A stretch of DNA of 51,000 nucleotides, from assembly GCF_964340395.1 (NCBI RefSeq), contig NC_135563.1, positions 19,236,151 to 19,287,150 of the forward strand. The letters are read 5' to 3'. The position numbers were made by a program, and so were the translations under genes. Under the pieces are notes generated by a model. That model was given only the letters and a program-made list of their open reading frames with translations. It was not told where the DNA came from and did not search any database. Below are positions 36,222 to 51,000 of this stretch, piece after piece (the stretch's first letter is position 1; the number at the start of each line of letters is the position of its first letter). This DNA comes from Glandiceps talaboti. Taxonomy: Eukaryota > Hemichordata > Enteropneusta > Spengelidae.

Positions 36222-39200
36222 CTGTCAATACAAACAAACACAGAGACATATAAATAATTAAACAGAGTAAGAAATGAGGTGTAGCTATATTGCATTAGTG
36301 AGGGTACTCCATGTAATACTTTGGAGGGGTCGACCCTGAGTGTACATAATATTCGGGGAGGGGGGGGGGGAGCATACTTGCGTATATTACAAGTCTTAGA
36401 TATACAAAAAACAAACTGACACTTCTATTCTATCATTAATTATTTTCATCACCTTCTAATCAGCATTAAGATTATGATTAATCTAATGAACGAATATTTC
36501 TTGCAAAACATTCAGTATTTGAATATACATACAAAATGTACATTGTGTATCTAGCGCCAACCACTGGTAGGCATTGCCGTCTACTCAACTACATATAGAG
36601 ATACAGATGTTAAAATTGAATAAATATTGTGTGAAGTTTGCAGAATCAAATGTTTTGTATTTAATCAAATGTATTTTGAAAATATACTATTTAATGACGT
36701 CATCAAAATAAAATGAATTAACATACATTTACAACTAAATCCGATCATTTTGAGTACGTCATTACAAAATGTACAAAAAATAAATACATGTTTTAGATAT
36801 ATCAAAATGTCTCCCTCGTCCATCCGTAAATAGCTATAATCGTTGTTGACGCCATAAAACTGTACCCATAGTTATCAGACGTGATGTCTGATTTCATTGT
36901 TAGGACTTCGACAATTTATATTGTAAACATGAAACCGACATTTGTACAGTCATGTCCCAATCAAACGCTTCCCTCTGATCAAATATACGTACATGTTGTT
37001 TTTTTATACTGCTGCGATTTAATTAAAGACAGCAAATTTACGCATCGGCTGGAATATATTGGAACTGATTCTTCACCATGAAACAGTTTACCATTTTATT
37101 TGTACTTGTATTTCTCTTACGCCGAGTAATAATTTGATGTAAATAGAACCATGGTTAATTCTCTGCTGCATCGTGTAGGGATCATGACATAGTTGGATTT
37201 TACTTGAGGCTTTGTAAAAAATACGTACGAAAGTAGAAATAGCCATGTAAAGTGAAAATGTCCTCTTTGTCGAACCGCTTTCTGCCCTGATTTCTTTACG
37301 CTAGTCTAAAATTGAAAAACATATAATGTGTGTTTTCACTATGTACTTTTTCATATAGGGTGCGATGTGTAGCTGCACAGTTGGCAATATTGATTATTCC
37401 TAAAAATACATTACTTCCGACTCGATGATTCAGTACGGGGCGGGAAAGACGTGCCGATCAGGCAGGAAAGACTCCAACAATATATACCAGGCGACATTTT
37501 CTCTCAGGTGGGCAAAGTGTGGTTAATGTACGCCGACTCTTGCAATTTTACAACTGTTGCAAAACACTTACGGTAAAATTTCGCTTCCCTATTTCTTTGT
37601 TACTACATCAAACTTATATTTGTACACATTTTCAAAGTGTCTACACCCAGTGGTAATTCAAATAATTACATATATTAGCAAATGACAGTGTAAGAATGTT
37701 CAGAGCCATTTTTCCCCTTGTGGTAAAATTCATTCATATACTTTGTAATTTATTTGTCGAATTCAACCATTCTTTCAAACATCCATTAAAGTAATACAAT
37801 ATATTCGTCGCAAACATTAGAAAATGAGGGAATATAGTGACGGTCATCTCCGAACGCGAGTACACACTTGAAGAAAGGTTAACAAGTCAACTCTGCCGTT
37901 TGATAACGCTATCATCAGAAAACATAATCATTGTCAGTCGAGGAGTATACTCAAAATTGAAGAGGAAGGCACATTTGTTATTCACCCGGGTGGCATATTA
38001 CTTTCATCGGAGACTGCTTTATAGAGATGAAGCCAATTGCAATCAAGGCGTCATATTTTAAGCTGGCGTCTTGAGAACCATAAAAAGGTCAGTCACAACA
38101 TTACCCATGCTGCAATGTCGCTGTCTTTTATACTTAAGTACAAATGTACCATACATATCTAACGAAGCTACATATAAGTTGTGCTATAAGGGACTTTGTC
38201 GTATTAAATAGACGTGATTCTTCGGAAGTCTTCAAAGTCCAAATGACTTTTTTTGTAAGCTTGGTAGAACAAATAAATAAATATAAAAGTGTCCAAAAAG
38301 TGCATGAAACGGCTGCTACAAAACATAGAGTTGGTTTTATGAAGTGTAAAAAACGCCTTTTTCATTAAATTTCCTAGTCCAAAACTGTCAAGTATGGTGA
38401 ATTGGAATACTTGAAGTAAAAGATATCAAAACGCGGCGTCTTCATAGAAATTTCTATGGAGTATACTTTTGCCAATTTCCCGTGGGTCCCGTTGTTACTC
38501 AGGTACAACTCACCTCCAGTCGTGATTGCTTGCCCACCCACTCTTTCCACAAATATGTTGGTTGTATTTCCAGATTGTGAACACGATTAGAAACTGAATT
38601 CGTCTACGTTTAGGGCATTTATATATATTATTCATTTATTCACCACCTATTTTCAAACCGTTATCAGCTTTTTCCCCCTTCTTATCGCCAAGGGTCAACG
38701 ACTTTTAGAAGAATAATAAAAGTGGTAACAGGAGCTAACAATACTGGGTACTCAAGTGGGAGTACGAATCGGTTAGTTGTAGGGTTTATGTCATTCTGGT
38801 ACGCTATATAAAATCTAACGTGTAATAGATAATTAACTCGTTATCATCGTTGTTTGCCATACAGATTAGCTCATTTTGAATATTTAGAATGAAATTCGAC
38901 CTACATGTAATTTAAAGACATTTTGAGAGAAATTCGTCTTTAAATATGTTTTTATTGTGTTAAGGTCTGTAAGTGAACGAAATTCGTTTTACATCATAAA
39001 ACGTTTCTTATTGGCGTGTCAGTTACATTACCATCTGGTGAATACAACATTACGGCGTAGTGAATACGACCTGTCCACTATATATGTTTTGATTGGCGGT
39101 ATTGGCAGTGATTCCAGGGCATTACCCTATACAATGAGAACTAGGTCATCGAATTATAATAATCTTCTTACAGCCTGCTAACACATGAAAAAAACTTAAC

Positions 39201-40080
39201 TGATTACGTGGCTAATGTTAATTTTTTTTTTAAATCTTGCTTTTTTGGAGTTTTTATATCAAAGCACGTTACTCCTGTACATACTATTGGTGCCTTGCAA
39301 TCCACTCTTGAAATATTCGAACTTAAGTATTACCTTGCTCACACCCTTCAAAATATTGAGATAAAGTGATAATAAATTATTTTGAAATTAAAGTAATATT
39401 TCATTAACTAGCAATTCTTTCAAAACATTAAGTAGAACGGTACAGACGATATGCATACGTTCAATGCCATACATCTCCGAATTTGAATCTTTTTCCACAA
39501 ACTCGAAATTGACTGTAAATGTCTTCTGAATAGAGAATGCACGTTTTACATAGGATTTGCTTAATGGTGATATCATATATTTCTAGAAATATAGACGCCC
39601 ATTTTAAATATCACTGGCTGACCATAATGTCAACAGAAGGAACAAACTGATTGCAGACTGACGTTATTCGTGTAACCTTTCTGTGAACACGTTCCATCAT
39701 TCGCTGAGACATTACACAAATTAGATTATAAGTCTCATGTTAGTCTTTATACTGAAGGTAATTTGATTTTCCTTTGTACGCCCACTACAGCTGTTTTACA
39801 CTGTAAGTTCGAATTGAGGACGAAGAGCTCCTTACATTGGAATGTGCTAAACAAGTGTTTTTGCAATTACATGTTTCATTATACGAATTCTGTCTTGCCA
39901 TTGTTTCAGATAACAATATATACATGTAGTTATGGGGCAAATGAACTTTATCTTAAGATATCCTTGGCAATAACGAAATAAAATAACACCCGTTAAAATT
40001 GCGAAGTACGTACGTACTCTCGGCTGAAAATCAGAATTGAAAAAAGGATTACATTCCCCGATGTTCACTCAGCGTGTAGT
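36222..40080. other. Probable receptor intron, no exon recognised
   Basis: The missing TM1-TM2 exons should lie upstream on the minus strand, so this stretch is likely intronic. It has a G run near 36358-36370, and a possible reversed family I copy near 38455-38510. No TM1/TM2-like sequence was recognised. Confidence 0.45.
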
Positions 40081-40091
40081 TAATATAATGT

Positions 40092-40165
40092 AGCCCTAAT
40101 GTGGACAAGTGGGGAGGCTTTCCACCATCCTCACATTGGGCAGATACCCATCCGATACTAGGGCT
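40092..40165. other. 74-nt segment with closed multi-stem fold
   Basis: It is bounded by AGCCCTA and TAGGGCT (perfect 7-bp pairing). Inside, AATGTGGA pairs imperfectly with TCCTCACATT, GTGG pairs with CCAC, and GGGcagataCCC forms a small hairpin. The size resembles a tRNA, but there is no T-loop (TTCRA) or proper D-loop on either strand, so it is not called as a tRNA. A small palindromic element is equally possible. Confidence 0.4.
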
Positions 40166-40379
40166 TGAATACATAATAATGTGTGGCTTTAATTTGTCAT
40201 TGTGTATGTTTTAAAGGAATCTCTTTTGATGGGTTTTTCATTTATCCAATCGAAAGCTGAGATGATATATTGTCCAATACTAGCGTGTTATATATTTTAC
40301 GTTCTTTTGTTGTCTATTCATCACATCCACAAAACCATTCATTCATCTAGTTTATATTCACCAATTTATACATGTAAAT

Positions 40380-40611
40380 GTATCCATCTACCTACCAATC
40401 AAACCAACTACCCATCCGCCTACCCATTCACCCACCCACCGACCAACCGGCCATTAACGAATCATCAATCCACTCATTTACCCATTCATACAACCTCAGA
40501 CCACCAAACCAGAGATCTAACCTTCAACCCGTCCCTCTATGCATCAATCCAACTACCAATCCACAAATTAATCTCTGAACCCACCCACCCACCCACCCAC
40601 CTACCTACATA

Positions 40612-40612
<1 letters not shown>
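40380..40612. repeat. Degenerate CCAY/CACC tetranucleotide-rich tract
   Basis: Irregular cacc, catc and ccaa units; pure (CCAC)n at about 40580-40600. The 136-codon plus-strand frame here (T/P/H/N-rich) is a low-complexity artefact. Confidence 0.75.
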
Positions 40613-43647
<3,035 letters not shown>

Positions 43648-43693
43648 ACATACATACATACATACACACACATACACACATACATACATACAT

Positions 43694-43740
<47 letters not shown>

Positions 43741-43857
43741 TACATACATACATACATACATACATACATACATACATACATACATACATACATACATACA
43801 TACATACATACATACATACATACATACATACATACATACATACATACATACATACAT
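43648..43857. repeat. (CATA)n / (CACA)n microsatellite
   Basis: About 210 bp of cata units with an internal ca run at 43710-43734. Confidence 0.98.
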
Positions 43858-44517
43858 AGCGACTTGCCAACTCGCTAACAAATTATTACACATTTAAGTT
43901 TCGCTTGATCTCTCAGGAGGAAAATATCTGTATTGTTCGCAGAAAGAAAATCACGTTCAATCTCACATGACCGAAGGCAACAGATAAAACCATAAAACCC
44001 AGTGTTATCAGCGTCTCCATTAATCATTACAGTAGAGTAATAGGCTGGTAAAGGCGTAAGAGAGGATAATTATGTATTGGCCTAACGCGATGGGAATCAC
44101 TTAAAGTGTCTCCAATGTATACCAGTTACTACTTTTCAGCGATGATCTCTCAAATCACAGACCTCCTTCAAAGAAAATAAACTTTAATGTCAAACACTTC
44201 TCTCTCAATGCTCACTGGCTCCTCAGGGCAAGTGAACACTAATGGTTGAAACGATTGGAAAAGATATTGAAAAGAATCGTGATAGGCAAAAAAACATGCA
44301 GAGAAAGTGCGTGCCTAGGTTAAGCAAATGGGAAATAATTTAGCGTATGATACTAACGTAAACATCTAGAATACCTTTTAACTTTGACTGTAACGACCTT
44401 TTTTTAATGTATGTGTTGTTAGATTTCTGCCTATACTTTCGCTGTCGCAGTTTTGTGGCGAATTCTGTCTGGTACTGGTTATAGTTTTTTCATTTCGTGT
44501 ACAAGTTTTTGAATTTT

Positions 44518-44518
<1 letters not shown>
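43858..44518. other. Non-coding stretch, nothing seen
   Basis: No repeat, exon or RNA gene recognised. Confidence 0.5.
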
Positions 44519-44577
<59 letters not shown>

Positions 44578-44580
44578 GGC

Positions 44581-44611
<31 letters not shown>

Positions 44612-44728
44612 GACAGGGACAGAGACACATAGACAGAGAGGGGAGAGAGCTCTTAAACAAACAAACAAACAAACAAACAAACAAACAAACAAACAAACAA
44701 ACAAACAAACAAACAAACAAACAAACAG
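44519..44728. repeat. (ACAG)n then (CAAA)n microsatellites
   Basis: About 95 bp of acag units, a mixed purine spacer, then about 18 caaa units (44654-44728). Confidence 0.97.
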
Positions 44729-45499
44729 ACGGACGGACGGGCGGACTGACAAATAGGTAGACAGCCAGGCAAGCAGAGAGACAGACAAGCAGTGAGGCAG
44801 AATGGGAACTGGTGATTGAAACAGAGGAGAGAGAGATAGATAAAGGGAGGGGAGAATGGGTTGGGATGAGAAGTTCACGTGACAGAGCGACCACAGTGAG
44901 AAAGCAACACACACTGGTAAAAGGGAGACGCTTTATAATACGCTGAATACAGTCAAGTAGGTTTTATACATCCATGAATGGTTTTCACCTATACATACTT
45001 CAATATGTGATTGAGTCGCAATCATATCAAGTCGAGCGTGTCAAGTATTGGCTCTATATTATGATAGCGGTGTCACACAGCGAAATGGCGTTAATTAGAC
45101 GGTATTGCTTGACTACAGAAAGTCGTTTGGACATTTGCCAAACACATAACCGTGTACCACTGTTGACGCTTCATAATGTCGCCAAATAATTAATAGTATA
45201 TTTGTCTCGCCTGAATTGCCTCCTGAGATTCATTTTTCACGATCTGACAGATGAGGGAAACAGAGATGTCGGTAACCCAAATGAAAATCACAAATCACAG
45301 TCGATTTAAGTCACTTAGTTCTTGCCAATATTTCACAAAGCAATCAAACACAGGTAATTTCCTTTCCATTTCTTGCCATGTTCACAATTGAAATTTACGC
45401 ACTGAAAGAACTGACCACTAAATTAATCATTCATAAGCGGGACCAAGGACTATAGTCACCACTCCCTTCAAGTATGAAACTTTGAATCAAAGTCTTAAC
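44729..45499. other. Non-coding stretch, nothing seen
   Basis: Purine-rich near the preceding array, otherwise unstructured. Confidence 0.5.
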
Positions 45500-45910
45500 T
45501 TTACTTTACCATATCGATATTGGTATTTGATGATATAGATGAAAACTACCCCCCTCCTCTCACAACTATTACACAAGGTTCATCACTCTCCCACATGGTT
45601 CGTATTTGATGAGTTAGATGAACACTACTTATCCCCTCAATGTTAAAGGGGCTCTATCACTCTCCTATATCTTGATCTAGGTATTTAACAGTTAGATGAA
45701 ACCACAACCGCCACCACCACCACCCCACCCCCATTACGCAGGGTTCGTAACTCTCCCATATATTGATCTTAGTATCTGATGTGTTGGATAAAAATGCCCC
45801 CTCCCCCCATGCACGCACACGCACACTAAACAAGGGTCGTCCATCTCCCAAGTGTTGGTCTTGGTATGTAATGGTTAGACGAAAACCAAGAACCCCCCCC
45901 CCCCCATCTT
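45500..45910. repeat. Five degenerate tandem units of about 70-95 bp
   Basis: The block 'ctctccca-at-ttgatcttggtattt-atg-gttagatgaaaac', followed by a C-rich segment, recurs starting near 45506, 45583, 45655, 45748 and 45838. The unit ends in a CCCC/ACC tract, so the array is strongly strand-asymmetric. It ends in a C run at about 45893-45905. Confidence 0.8.
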
Positions 45911-48900
45911 TCACGAGGTTTGGTTGTATTATCTTGGCTGTATGTATATCCACCGCTTCAGTTTTTCAAACATTTCCTGGACGAGGGGTATTTTTTGACA
46001 ACATCATCATCAGATATATCTGAATTAATCAGCAAGAAAGGGTCCCTGCTTTGGGTTTAAAGTTCTTAACATAGCGACTTCCTCCAAAATAGTTTATCAA
46101 GATAGGACTATTAAAAGAAAGAACAGAATGTAACGACATCCGCTTTGAGATATGACAACGATCCTTCCGTCATCCACACTCTTTATTCCAGGCGATTGCG
46201 GATCTTATTATTTCACGTATGCATAAGACTTAAGTGCAATTGATACATTTCTTTCTTTAATATAACAATAAACAATTCACAGATTCAGCACTAGAGGAAG
46301 CAACAAATCATCACCAACATTTATATTGGTATTACTTTAGTCGGTCAAGTCAGTTAATTACAAGAGACAAAATAAGGATATATCGATATCAATAAGGAAT
46401 ACAGCTGTTACTATGTGCAATGTTGTACTTAGATATTTATGCACTCATCCCTGACCTCCTCATGTTGAAAATGGATAACTCAAAAGGTTTTAATTCAGTT
46501 TTGAACATCTTCTGTACCACTCTAAGCCCCTCAAGTTGTGCGGAATTGTCAATGGTCCATTATGACATTGGGGGTTATGCCCTAGACTTGATACTGTTCA
46601 CTGTGAAAAAATAATGACGTCACGAGCTATTGTTAACATACACACAGGTAGCCATGCAACATGCGTCACAGCGTGTTTAATAAAAAGCATGGCGAGTGGG
46701 CAAGTATTCCCAGATGTATTGCCGAAAGAATTAAAGTTACTTTGCTTATCGAGGCGAATGCACTGCGATCTTTATTCCCGAATCTATAGATTTCATGATA
46801 TTCAGGTCGCTGTCGTACATCGACCTAATCTCCCTTAGGCTGTTCAGAAGAAAATAGTAAAATAATGATGTACCTTGAGATGTTGTCGTTTCGCTTGCCA
46901 CCCAAATACCTTCATTTTCGTAATCAAGCCCGATGACAAATGCAGCTAACTGATACTGGATATTATGTCGAGAAATGCAGCAGCGCTTGAAAGTATGATA
47001 GATTTTAGAGTAGGGTACGACATATGTTTTTCATTAATCTCTACAAAATAATTAACTAATATAGAGAAGGAAAATTGAGAAGATATTAAGAAATATAACC
47101 GTATGGTTATGATGAAATAGTGGTCTGTTAATTAGAAAAAAGTGAGAGAATGAGACATGAGTGATTGAAGTGTAAATATTAATAAAACTGTGCGTACCTT
47201 GTCATTTGATATTTAGAAAACATGTACGTGGACACTTTGTTCAAATGAGAAAGAATGATATTCTATATAAATGTGTGTCAAGTACGTCTGTTTATCACTT
47301 TGCCGTGGGTTACCGACAAGGTGGGACCAGACAGCTACTTTTCTAGTCAAACATATTTTCTTTCTTGACATGACTGGACTGCTCATGGCATTTCTCTCCT
47401 TTTTTCTCAATTTTGTGGGTAAAAAAACGTGTTGTGATTTATGACACTCAAACATCCTGACTTATTTTATGACACTTTCGTGACCAATTTAGTATTTATT
47501 CAGTCGTTAAAATGGTGATAAACGGTGAGGCAAAATAAGCATCGGACATTTGAGCTGAAAATGTGTCTTTGGTGTGTATTTCACACAAAAATTAATACAG
47601 TTTAGCTCTTAACGATAATTTTGTCTAGACTGTTAATGCGATTTATTATGCTCTGTGAAACTTATAATGTTTATATGACGATCTAAACATGTTAAGTGTC
47701 AAACTACCGTTCAGCTACTTTCTTAACCACGTTCAAAGTTTCCTTGAAACCGTCTGTAACTGCGGTTCTTAGTCGTTAGTGTTGTTTCATTTTGATGTTT
47801 TTAGTCTACGAAGGGGGAACTATTACAATAGGCTCCATCCGTCCGTAATAACGTCATTTCCCAGACATGAGTTACTTTCAAACCTGGCACAAAGGTGTCA
47901 TGCCATATAGGACATATGCACGTGACTTTGAATTACAGCCATATTTGTAAAAAAAAATATATATATATACATTTACTGCCTAACTCAAAAAAATTAATAC
48001 ATAGAGACTCCGTTCAAGTGTCTATCCCTATATCGTTATGTATAAACATTCTTTTGAAATATATTGACTTTTGACCTCGACTGTGACCTTCAGGGTCAAT
48101 TATTAAAATGCAAGTCATTTCATCCTGTCCATGTGAAGGTGTTTTTAAAGCATGGAGACGATATCCATGTTATCAACTCATTATGAGGGAATTTTCAGAT
48201 GAAGAGTCGACCCACGTTTAGGGTTGTTTTCCGTAACAAGTGACCCATTTGGGCGGCATATACCTGTAAACTTTTCTATAGGAGTCCCTCCCCCGTACTC
48301 CTCCGGGCATTTACCCTAAATAAGATAAGTGTGCATTATGAATGCATTTTTACACTGACTTAAGCCAAAAAAATAGCATTATACAGTTGATGCGAGCTGT
48401 GTAATTTTTCAAGTTCAATTCAATTGTATTATATTATATTCAACCTTATTTATGTCAAAATGGGCGGACAATAAATATACTCAACATGAAAGATAGAATG
48501 CCACAAAAAAAAGAAATTTTATAGAAAATAGATTTTTAAAAATCAACACGAGAACAGTAACATATTTCTGACGTCATAGTCTATCTACTGAAGGTTCCTC
48601 TACACATTCAGAAAAACAACATCTTTACTTGTTGGAAGGGTCAAAGGTGTTGTCTAGACTACTATGTATGGCGCCAAAACTTGTGAGGTGAATTCACTGT
48701 TTGTGACATTCTTTTTTAGACATGCAGTAAAGTATGTGATTTGAATCACATATTTGATTGTATTAATGGTTTACGTGCATCCATTCGGTCAATGTTATTC
48801 AAACAGAGAATACCCTCTAACACGAATTCTGTACAAGTTTCACGTTCTCTGTGTGCAAATAACGCACCCATGTACGTCAAATATGGCAATGAACGTTCTT

Positions 48901-49391
48901 AGATTTCAAGACCTTTTGTATTTCGTACATCTTTATCTACTAGTATTACAAAGCAGAAATTGTTTGTGTGTTACATGCATTTATGCAACGTAGACCTTTT
49001 TTGGAGAAATTCGTGTGCAAGGAAATTAATCACGAGTTTTGCTGTCGGTGATTTGAAACACACGTAGCAGGAAATGAGAATTATTTATATACTTGTATCC
49101 ATGCAGTGTTATTTGTGATGTACCAGAACTAGTAGCAGACTCCTGTAACTTTAAATTCTGCGAAATAAGGTTGGTTGAATATTTAAAAATAGTTCATACG
49201 TATTACTCTCGACGGTATGATGTGCAAAACGAATATCTATTCGAAGTGTAATGTGTGTCCATTGACGACGCAATATATGGATTGTGTACTTAAATTCAAA
49301 CTTTGATTTGCAGTGACATTGGTTTTTAACAATATGTTAACCATGTACATGTATAATGTTAATCCCACGTGTAATTGACCTACCTTAATAT
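45911..49391. other. Non-coding stretch, no gene seen
   Basis: Two adjoining plus-strand frames (46420-46614 and 46614-46838) have ATG starts but no recognisable content or splice context. A CRE-like TGACGTCA sits at 46615. Otherwise AT-rich. Confidence 0.5.
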
Positions 49392-49503
49392 ACTCACTCA
49401 CTCACTCACCCACTCACTCACATATTCTCACATGCATGCATACATAAATACATACATACATACATACATACATACATACATACATACATACATACACATA
49501 CAC
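49392..49503. repeat. (ACTC)n then (CATA)n microsatellites
   Basis: About nine actc units, a short spacer, then about 13 cata units. Confidence 0.95.
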
Positions 49504-50463
49504 GTGTGTGTGGGTGAGTGTGTCATTAAGGTTGCAAGCTATATAGAAAAAGTAACTGTGATGTGAATGTACTAAGCCGCTAATAAGGAAATGTGACTTT
49601 ATACACATAGTAGGAAATGAAGACTGAAAAAGGTAGCCCATCCGGCAAGCCATACTAAAGTTTGTAAAGATAATCAACCCCTTCATATGTCCTTGATAAA
49701 CATCTCAATGTATATAAGTAAACTGCTTGATAAACTGACGATGTTGGCAAACGACCATCAGGAGATTTTAGTTGACATGCAATTCCTTATACTATAAGAC
49801 CATAATCAATTATTTGTTGCATATGATCCTCTGGAGCTTTACTACGTATTACACTATTCGGCTTTGATACTCTGTCATATATGTTGGTAATACCTTAATG
49901 ATATTGAATGAAGTTGTGAACATTGAGATGTACACCCTGACAGGTATAGATTTTTGAACGTACTACGTACACTTTTAAGTTAACCTTCAAGACATTTCCC
50001 CTGTGTGTTCCAAACCCATAAGTCGTGATTGATTACTGACTTCAAGAAATCGCCACGAGAGAAAACTAAAAATTACATATTATACCGCACTTGGAGCAGA
50101 ATCTCAAGACAGTACTGTAAGCGAAAAATCTCATTTAAAATTCATGAACTCCATAACGAAAGAAACACTCAAGGGTCTCGAGCAAACTTTAACTAACCGC
50201 AACATAAATATCAGCTTTTCAATTTAAGGTATTTTGATAAATGGTGTAAGATAGTTGAAAATAAATATTAACAAGTGTAGCGGGTTGGGATGGCGCATCA
50301 TTCTCGAAAATGAATACTCATGTCATTTTGAGTGAAACTGTAATTTGGAGAGATAGACACACATAATATACGCTTTCTGTAGTATCGAAACAAACATTAT
50401 GTTACAAATATCATATTTATCAGCATAACCTAACACATTGACATTATTTAAACATGTTTTCCT

Positions 50464-50524
<61 letters not shown>

Positions 50525-51000
50525 CGACGACGATGACGCTGATGATGATTATTATTATTATAAAAATTATTTTCTTATACAATTGCAAGTGGGTCTACCA
50601 GCTCTCCTGAATTCACCTTGACTTCAAAAGGCGCATTAGTTCTAGTGAAAGTTGGGTATGCATTGCCTTTACAAAGAATGTGTTTTAATACTATGTAAAC
50701 ACTATTACAGGATAGCTTATTTTTAGTGAGAATCCTTACAGTCTGTAATGATGGCATCTGTATGTCGGAAGAAATGTTAGCGATCTGTAAAAATTAGGAA
50801 ACCTACACCCCAACATTTAAATTTTAAAATAAGCTACAAATGATATTATGATTAAGGTACATGTGTTAAGATTAGGAAGTGGACCGGATTGTGTCTACAT
50901 AATCACGTGTAGGTGTTATTCTATTATACGTGTACGATATTTGACTTGAATACGCTGGCTTCATACGTCATTTGGTTTGTACGGTGTGAACATATCCTTG
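49504..51000. other. Right end: non-coding with a (GAT)n array
   Basis: A (GAT)n run at about 50467-50523 continues into gac/att triplets to about 50562. A minus-strand frame at 50575-50757 has protein-like composition near its end, but no family or splice border could be assigned. Nothing else was seen. Confidence 0.5.

Noticed and set aside
40092-40165. tRNA gene
   Set aside because: Length and acceptor-like stem fit, but the T-loop consensus and a normal D-loop are missing on both strands.
46420-46838. Two abutting plus-strand frames with ATG starts
   Set aside because: Content unrecognised and chance frames of this size are expected; no splice or Kozak evidence.
50575-50757. Minus-strand 60-codon frame with protein-like composition
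   Set aside because: It does not resemble the receptor's missing TM1-TM2 region or any known family, and splice borders are unclear.

Overview
This is animal nuclear DNA. It is AT-rich, has spliced genes with consensus GT/AG junctions, and carries many simple repeats. Proteins and intron positions look strongly vertebrate-like, but genes are compact and intergenic DNA is full of tetranucleotide arrays and small palindromic elements. An invertebrate deuterostome (hemichordate, echinoderm or amphioxus type) fits best; a lophotrochozoan cannot be excluded from the sequence alone.

Left part (1-27,400) is gene-dense. An acyl-CoA dehydrogenase of the short/branched-chain type (ACADSB, minus, six 5' exons, 3' end beyond the left edge) lies head to head with ribosomal protein L26 (RPL26, plus, complete, 145 aa). 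Next come a diverged tandem duplication (about 7.87-10.38 kb), a one-exon ORF for an unrecognised 68-residue acidic protein with an MGNCCGC lipidation-type N-terminus, and a LINE 3' remnant. PYROXD2 (minus, 13 coding exons, 581 aa, complete) then sits head to head with the V-ATPase V0 subunit e gene (ATP6V0E, plus, 4 coding exons).

Right part (27,400-51,000) is gene-poor. The only gene recognised is the last coding exon of a dopamine D2-like class A GPCR (minus, 35,271-36,221; TM3 to the C-terminus). Its upstream exons (TM1-TM2) were not found and may lie past the right edge. The rest is microsatellites, minisatellites and small mobile-element-like palindromes.

The genes form no pathway; they are housekeeping or metabolic genes plus one receptor. 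No bacterial-type system, CRISPR array, viral insertion or canonical tRNA was seen. The items most worth a second look are: minisatellites whose units carry a copy of the adjacent splice donor (clear in PYROXD2 intron 9, weaker in ACADSB intron 5); decayed extra copies of PYROXD2 exons 7 and 8; a D2-like receptor with NRY instead of DRY and Asp instead of Tyr at 5.58; the small MGNCCGC protein; and two short palindromic elements that share TAGTC-type ends and 9-bp target duplications.
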